The notes below the pieces were generated by a model, which saw only the letters and a list, made by a program, of their open reading frames with translations, searched no databases and was not told where the DNA came from. This document shows positions 57,816-64,000 of a stretch of 64,000 nucleotides of DNA, piece after piece. The position numbers and the translations under genes are program-made. This DNA is from Euborellia annulipes (lineage: Eukaryota > Arthropoda > Insecta > Dermaptera > Anisolabididae). The stretch's first letter is position 1. Every line of letters starts with the position of its first letter. The DNA is taken from positions 186,001 through 250,000 of the forward strand of contig JAKCPI010003138.1 of the NCBI GenBank assembly GCA_023213315.1, in the 5' to 3' direction.

Positions 57816-58253
57816 TTTTATAAGGATTATATGTACCTAAAACAAAGAATAAATATAAAAATTAATAAATCTCAAAGAGTAAAAATCAAAGAATAATGGA
57901 GGCCTTAAAGTATGGTTATGCAACAAAATTTTTCCGATACCTCTAAAATATTTTTCTAACTAAAAAATAATAATTTAATAAAAGTTGTATTAGAAATTGA
58001 GTAAATATATTGAAAAGACATAGTACTAACATCATAAAATGTAAATGAAATAGAAATAAATTAATGGCGGCTAAGGTCGAAAATTTTAGATGAAAAAATA
58101 TGTAAATAGCTTACGAAATAATAAAATATCGTGTTAGTAAAGCATTTAGATATATAAAACACACAATTAATTTGAAATTTAAAAGTGATGGATTATAAAT
58201 AATATAAAAATTAAAGATTATAACACTTACTGGATGGTTCGGCTCGAACTTAC

Positions 58254-58351
58254 CAAAGAACAGAGGAGACGAGAGAATACGGTGTAGAGGATGTATGGAA
58301 AAGGCGAGAAGGAATGAAACTAAAACGGAATGTTTCTTACGTCACACCAAT
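58254..58351 (-). promoter_or_regulatory. ATP5MC: Leader exon and core promoter of the ATP synthase c gene
   Basis: On the gene strand TCCTCTGTTCTTTG ends the leader exon at 58254 before donor GTAAGTTCG. It joins the acceptor TTTTAG at 57837-57838. The upstream sequence is pyrimidine-rich (CTTCTCGCCTTTTCC). TGACGTAA (CRE/ATF-like) is at 58338-58345 and an inverted CCAAT box (ATTGG) at 58347-58351. The start site is somewhere between 58300 and 58335. Confidence 0.5.
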
Positions 58352-58449
58352 GTAAACGTATAGGGGTTCCGTTTTTAATATCAACGGATTCGTTTGGTGA
58401 AGGAGCCGAATGCGGATATCGACCAAACGAAGATGGCCGAACAAAGCCG

Positions 58450-60220
58450 AATGCATTTCTATTCGATAACGATTAGTCAAAAAAATATCTAAATTTTACA
58501 TTATTCAGGTAAATATTTAATTACAATTAAAAAAAAAAATTATAATTTTTTTTTTTTTTAAATAAAACCATATTTCTAAATTATTTTAAAATTTAAATAA
58601 GAAATTTCTATTTATGTTAAAACTGCTCTACTATTATTAGTAGAACCATTTCCGATTATATAATTTTTAAAAATTCTATTATAAATTCTTAATATTATAT
58701 AACTAGTTAATAATCTATATTTTAAAATTTAAAAAAATATTTGCATTTAGAATTGTTATATTTATTTTATTTCTATAAAATTTGCATATAAATTAAATAA
58801 CAAAAAAATAAATCGAATAATTTTGAATGTCTTTTTTTAACTAATCCCTTTTTTCTTTGGTATATTTTTTTTCCAATCATTCTTTTATTTGATCTTTTTT
58901 TTGTGTTGGCATCTTATTCATTTTCAAATAAATTGTGGTTTCACTGAATATTTAATTCCAGTTCCTTATGAAAGAAAAATTTGACAAGTTGAATGGAATA
59001 TTATTTATCTTTTCATCTAAAAAATATTTGAGCATTAATTGTTTGTACTTAAGTTTGTTGTGATTATAATTTCATTTCTAATTGTTATTGGTATTTAACC
59101 GACTATTCTAAATTGTGAGTAGATTTCTTACCTGGCTTAATTGCCCTTCGAACCTGAATGTGAAATAATAAAAGCGTTGTAAAAAAAATAGCCATAAATA
59201 TATAAGAACTTGAATTACCTGTTCATTTATTATATACGCCTTATTTTCAGACACAAAAATTGACATTTATTGCTTGGGCCTGATAATTGTTTTGAGGAAT
59301 TGCCTAGAATTCGAGTTCATAAATAATCTCAGCAGCTATATACAGTTTTCTTGATTTTTGAATTATTCTAAAGAAATTGAAATGAATTTTAATGGAATGG
59401 AAAATTGTAATTGAAAGGATAAACAAAATAAGGAAAGAAATATTATGTTAAAATATCAGAAAAAATTTATACCAAAAAAATTTAATGAAGATCGTTTAAT
59501 CATCACAAAAATATATTATAAAAATATAATAAACTGCAATTATATAACAGCACATATATATATATATACTGTATTATTTTGTTGCACAAGAATATTTTTC
59601 GGCAGATTCCAAGTGAGTAGAGAAAATATGAAACTCATTGATGGTAGATCGAAGACCAGAAAATATTTCACCATCGGTCGGGGCACTGTGTTTTTAAAAT
59701 CGCTACGTATATATATATTTAAATATATACAGCAGAGTTGTTAAAAAAAAAACGCTTTTTTAATTTTGACCAGGGTACTGGTCAAAAATTGTTAAAGCAG
59801 TCCAAAATTGGTTTTAACTGGCCATGATCTATCTGAAACAAAAGGAAGACAAATGAATGAATTAGGATCAAAGTTTCATAGCAGGACAGCAACATCATAA
59901 CAATAAAATAAACTATGACAGAATTTGGTATGAACATTATAAGAAAGGTTATAGCTACACTGCGGACAAGGGCCGATAAAAGGGAGGGGGGGGGGCTATT
60001 TAAAAATTTGATTTGTATATGTATTCTGGTAAACAAGTACAGAATGCACCATTAAATTACCGGAAGTGAGAAAAAATTGTGTGCTGTGCGATCAGTCACA
60101 CCAGATTACTCCCCCCCCCCAGAAACTCCTCTGGATCTATCCTTGATTGCGGATAATTTTTGACTTACCCTCGTATATAGGCCTATATATTTATATCACA
60201 ATTTTTTCCATTTCACACAT
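58450..60220. other. Upstream flank of ATP synthase c; AT-rich, no gene recognised
   Basis: Long AT stretches and short non-coding-looking ORFs. A trace of the dispersed family (TTGTGTGCTGTGCGATCAGT) is at about 60075, next to a C run. Confidence 0.4.
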
Positions 60221-60224
60221 ACAT

Positions 60225-60485
60225 ACACTCAGCCTTTTCGGCAACTTAGGCCATATAAGACTTTTTACGTTAACCGTTATTATAAATGTATATAGTTGCT
60301 TTTGAGGTTGTGGCTGTGATGTGATTATAGAGGAGAATTGGAGATATCAGCCATATATAGTGGGGTCCAGCCATTCTTATTTAAAGCCATTTGGTATCCA
60401 AATGGCTTAAATAAAATCATCGGATTGCCTGGCGACCCTTGGTATACAAGCCAGGCGCTCTACCAACTACCTCAAGCCCGGGGGC
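60225..60485 (-). repeat. tRNA-derived SINE, second family
   Basis: CAGCCTTTTCGGCAACTTAG at one end, a GCCATTTGGTATCCAAATGG palindrome, and a minus-strand tRNA-like head (GTAGTTGGTAGAGCGCC). Closely matches 63260-63525. Confidence 0.6.
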
Positions 60486-60714
60486 AAATGAAATTAATTA
60501 AAAAAATTTAAAAATATATGCAAACATTATTCGATTAATTTCCAATGAAATGCGATAGAAATCATGAAATACCACATAAATATCATCTGTGATGTGGCTC
60601 TAAGATAAAGTATTACCTATTTGAGCTCGAGGGTTTACATTCAGTACCAGGCGAGAAAAATAGGTGATAAGATGAATTTTATCTTATCTGTTTTGTTTGT
60701 GCTTAAGTTGGGCA

Positions 60715-61020
60715 AAAATTGCACCCTCTGGAGTCGAACCAGGACCTCCACGCTTTCGCGGCGAGTGGATCCACCTATTATACTAATGAAATTAAAATTT
60801 CATTGACAAGAGAAAGATATTAGAAAACTGCACACAATTTTAATTTCATTAGTATAAAAGGCGGATGCGAGATATTGTGCTTATTGGTCCGGCGCCCTAG
60901 GATAGGTAGTCCACTCGCCGCGAAAGCGTGCAAGTCCTGGTTCGACTCCAGGGGGTGCTAATGAACAGTCTATTTGAGCATTGATTGAAAAAATTCCATC
61001 TTTTTCAAACAAGGCTCTAC
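60715..61020. repeat. Inverted pair ending in tRNA-like 3' halves
   Basis: About 60718-60775 (minus) and 60910-60960 (plus) read CACTCGCCGCGAAAGCG ... CCTGGTTCGACTCCAGG, a T-arm with a perfect B-box and an acceptor-like GGGGTGCT. Between them ACTAATGAAATTAAAAT and its complement form a further hairpin. The right flank TGAACAGTCTATTTGAGC is shared with 30740. Confidence 0.55.
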
Positions 61021-61233
61021 CTAGTTACCTGTTTATGTTTGAGTTTTTTGATATGCATTTGCCAGGAGACTTTTCTGGTATAAAAGATCCTCATGGATGG
61101 CTTAATATTTTTATTAACTTTTATTCAAGAAGTTATCACAACAGGTGCAAACCAATATCTAAAAAAAAAAACAGATTTAGTGTTGTATTTATTTGTTGTA
61201 TTTTTTTTTAATTTAATAATTTGAAAAATTACC

Positions 61234-61307
61234 TTGGAAAAAATATCTTGAGAGTTGCTCTCAAGTGTAAAATTTGAAACCACACATTGTAGAAATTTTT
61301 GTTTAGC
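61234..61307 (-). other. Exon-like element, intact copy
   Basis: 74 nt between a polypyrimidine tract ending in CAG and donor GTAATTTTTC. The open frame includes AKQKFLQCVVSNFTLESNSQ. A damaged relative is at 56119-56191. No family recognised and no neighbouring exons found, so it may be a relic or a repeat. Confidence 0.25.
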
Positions 61308-61369
61308 CTGAAAAAATGACAAATCGGATTAAAATAATTTTTCATTTAATAAATTATTAAAAATACTAG

Positions 61370-62230
61370 CTTATAAGCGCTCGCTTCGCTCACACTTGAA
61401 AGTTAGTAAATAAATAAAAATTAACGACCAGCTTAGAGGCACAAGTAAAATTAAAGAAAGCTTATAAATATCTGGGGGGACTGGTCCAGGGAATAAACTG
61501 GTAAAAAAACATCTAAATATAAACAAATGAATTTGTGAAACAAATGACAATTATATTTACATGTTTTTTAATGACACCTGTATGATTTTGTTTTGATTTT
61601 CTTTCAAAATTAACGAAAAATGTCTATTTCTTCTTTGATTATTTCAAAAACTATTCAGTTTTCGAAAAAATATCAAAGAATAAAAACTTTTTAAAAATGA
61701 GTATTTTTTATAATATAACAAAGAAATTGAAAATTTCGAAATTTCTGAAAAAACTTATTAGGTAAAGTACTAACTACTTCCAAGTGACGAATTTACTCCA
61801 AAAGTTGATAGAAGTCTACAATTTTAGTGTAAGGAGCATATACCAAATTTCATCCATCTAGCTGCTTTGGTTTTTAAGAAATCGTGTTCACACACACACA
61901 CATACGGACACACAGACATAATGCCAAAAATGGTATTTTTGGACTCAGGGAGGTCTAAAAAGTGAAGAAACATCAAAATCTCGGAGTCGAATTTTTTTAC
62001 GATTACAATACGTTCTCTATACGAGAAAGTAAAAAGTGTGAGTGTTTTTTTTTTTTTAAAGTATGGGAAAATATTTATATTTTGTTACCATAGCAACCAT
62101 TTCTCCTATCTTTTCTATGGAGTGCAAGAGTAGAGTGGTCTTCAGAAGATTTCAATGGCAAAATGAGAATATACATTTTAAACAGCATCTAAAAAATAAT
62201 TGAATTTTGAATTTTAATTATAATCGTTTT
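61370..62230. repeat. Dispersed element and fragment of the ~670-bp family
   Basis: It begins CTAGCTTATAAGCGCTCGCT and ends in a CATCAAAATCTCGGAGTCGA tail with CGAGAAAGTAAAA (to about 62035). 62060-62225 is an internal fragment of the ~670-bp family with GTTACCATAGCAAC (62084-62097). Confidence 0.5.
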
Positions 62231-63200
62231 TGATCTGAGTGAGTGTAGAATCACATAATGCACATTGACTATGTTATACTGTTACTATTGAATAATTTCC
62301 TTTTTGCTGCTGATCTGAGAGCTAGCCAAAAGCAACAAATTCTTTTCATCAGAGTAACTGCTGGACATGATGAACGTTCTTGAGAAAGGAATAATTCAGA
62401 ATGCTCCGTCGACAATTTCACGTTTTATTTGACCCTTCTCCGCGTCGTTCCATACACGAACATTACGCTATGTGTTTTTTACAGAAAACCACTAAATATT
62501 TTCAAACAAAACTCTACCTAATTAATAAAGACAAAATATTATGTAACGTGTTTTTTTTTTTTTTAGAAGTAGTTTTCTTGGAGCAGAATATAATAGGGGG
62601 GGGGGGGGGTGATGGGGCCCTCCGAAATTTTCAAAATACATATACATATATAGGGATATTCAGACATCAGTGGGATCCGGTCCCCCGCCCCGAAATGTTT
62701 GGCCCCGCAGGGCGAAAAAATTATTTCCCCGCAGAGTGGAAAACTTAGGTTTCGCAAAAGAAAAAAAAAAATTTCAAAAATTTCGTAAAAGGTAAAATGA
62801 TTTTCACGGTCGGGAAAAAATTTCCCCGCAGGGCAGAAAACTATCGTTCCGCAAAAACAAAATTTTTCGAAGAGCGGAAAAATTTTTTCTTCTATATACG
62901 CCCCTGAGTAGCAATAGTGAATGGGGCAAAAATTTGGTTAAATCAGCAAACGATGCGGGAAGCCCAGTCTTAATAGACATAATTGGGGGAAATGTAATGA
63001 ATGTGCAATCTTTTTGTACCAGCAAGCTCAAATTCCCTTGGGCACCACACGGCTTATGGAAGAAACATCTTATGCCGAAACCTAAAAATGTCAAACTCGG
63101 AAGGTTATTTAATCTAAGATAATAAGAAATACTCACTTGCTTTAAACAAAAACACAATAAATATTAATATTTAAATTGAAATTTTAAATGAATTAATATA
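62231..63200. other. Unassigned sequence with G-run element
   Basis: A GGGGGTGATGGGGCCC-rich segment at 62595-62910 has repeated CCCCGCAGGGCGAAAA motifs related to 37330-37370. No gene recognised. Confidence 0.35.
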
Positions 63201-63202
63201 TA

Positions 63203-63850
63203 CTAGCCGCGCCGCCCGCCTGCGGCGGACCCTCGCCTTTTCTTAATTATGAAAAGAAAATTAATTTTTTTTTAAACATTCACACTTTTTTCTCATTCAC
63301 ACTCACACACACATTCACACTGTCTTTTCGTCAACTTAGGCCATTTAAGACTTTGACGATAACCGTTGTAATATATATTAATCTATTGTGGGTTCAGGCA
63401 TTTCTATTTAAGCCATCTGGTATCCAAATGGCTTAAATAAAATCATCGGACTGCCTGGGTCCGAACCCGCGACATTTGGTATAGGAGGTAGGCACGCTAC
63501 CTACTACGCCACACCCGGGGGCAAAGAAAATTAATATTACTACGTATCCCAATCCAGTGCCTGCTTGAGCATTTGTTTACATTCATGGAATACACAAATG
63601 AAAAGAATACAAAAATATTTCTCTATACATTTCCTATGGGAGAAATCGTAACTTTAAGAATTAATAACTCAAAAAGTTATAGGAATTTCGGGATCCGAGT
63701 ATTTTTCCGGGGCTCTCCATAACGTCCTCTATAAGAATGCAAAATTTCGTTTCAAAATTCCAACGGGAAGTTGGTCAAACAGAGCGTGACAGACGGACGG
63801 ACGGACAGACAGACAGTCAGACGGACACTCCGCAATTATTATATAAGAAG
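63203..63850 (+). repeat. Dispersed element with nested SINE
   Basis: It begins ACTAGCCGCGCCGCCCGCCT and ends GACGGACACTCCGC then ATTATTATATAAGAAG. A SINE of the second family (63260-63525, minus-strand B-box GGTTCGGACCC) is inserted near its left end. The 3' part matches 18000-18185. Confidence 0.6.
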
Positions 63851-64000
63851 ATTAAATAAATACAAATGTCAAGACGTCTCTAAAATGGCGGAGAGTTTTG
63901 CTTGCACAAATATGCTTGTTTAAAATTCAATCGAGACTCAAACGACTTGCACAATTAAAATACTTGCGCAAAATTCTCCTACAGCCGCTACAGTTTACTG

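Noticed and set aside
59445..59744. 99-codon plus-strand ORF upstream of the ATP synthase c gene
   Set aside because: Low-complexity Lys/Ile/Tyr composition from AT-rich DNA and TA repeats, with no domain.
60720..60960. Possible Ser or Leu tRNA genes
   Set aside because: Only T-arm and acceptor-like 3' halves are present; no D-arm or matching 5' acceptor strand.
60981..61211. 76-codon plus-strand ORF with LPGDFSGIKDPHGW
   Set aside because: It starts in a repeat shared with 30.7 kb and overlaps the exon-like element on the other strand; no family match recognised.
63883..63921. ATGGCGGAGAG start-like context near the right edge
   Set aside because: The frame closes after 12 codons, and no donor site fitting a first exon could be supported within the window.

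Overview
The window is an AT-rich, intron- and transposon-dense piece of an animal nuclear genome. The encoded FER-type kinase and ATP synthase c subunit look arthropod-like, so an arthropod is my best guess. There is no rRNA, no CRISPR and no convincing free-standing tRNA gene. All recognised genes lie on the minus strand. I rebuilt their exons by hand from GT-AG boundaries, reading phase and family conservation. Every exon length closes in phase.

Layout, left to right. (1) 71-3785: the first six coding exons of BLTP2 (KIAA0100/hobbit), a bridge-like lipid-transfer protein whose gene runs off the left edge. Two candidate leader exons lie at 4103-4308. (2) 6667-17094: a complete 11-exon SPAG1, a dynein-arm assembly factor with an N-terminal conserved region, a TPR block, a proline-rich linker and an RPAP3_C domain. 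A good RFX X-box lies just upstream of its ATG. (3) 18905-19147: a small predicted one-pass membrane protein. (4) 20686-52872: a complete 15-exon FER/FES (Fps85D-like) tyrosine kinase of 877 aa (F-BAR, SH2, kinase), with a candidate internal first exon for a short SH2-kinase isoform at about 25.83-25.93 kb. (5) 55518-58254: a mitochondrial ATP synthase subunit c gene (137 aa) with two alternative terminal exons. The upstream one encodes a divergent second half that keeps the proton-carrying Glu.

The remaining sequence is mostly non-autonomous repeats. They include hAT-type MITEs with 8-bp target duplications, two Tc1/mariner-like palindromic MITE families flanked by TA, tRNA-derived SINEs, long foldback elements and a roughly 670-bp family that starts with a hairpin. 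There is also a family of mostly inverted pairs carrying hammerhead-ribozyme-like cores (CTGANGA, stem II, GAAACGTH). A poly-G minisatellite of about 124 bp per unit lies in the largest FER intron.

The most interesting items are the duplicated ATP synthase c terminal exon with its nearly identical paired intron blocks, the covarying hammerhead-like motifs, the X-box in front of SPAG1 together with near-perfect X-boxes spread by a repeat family, and the internal FER promoter/exon.
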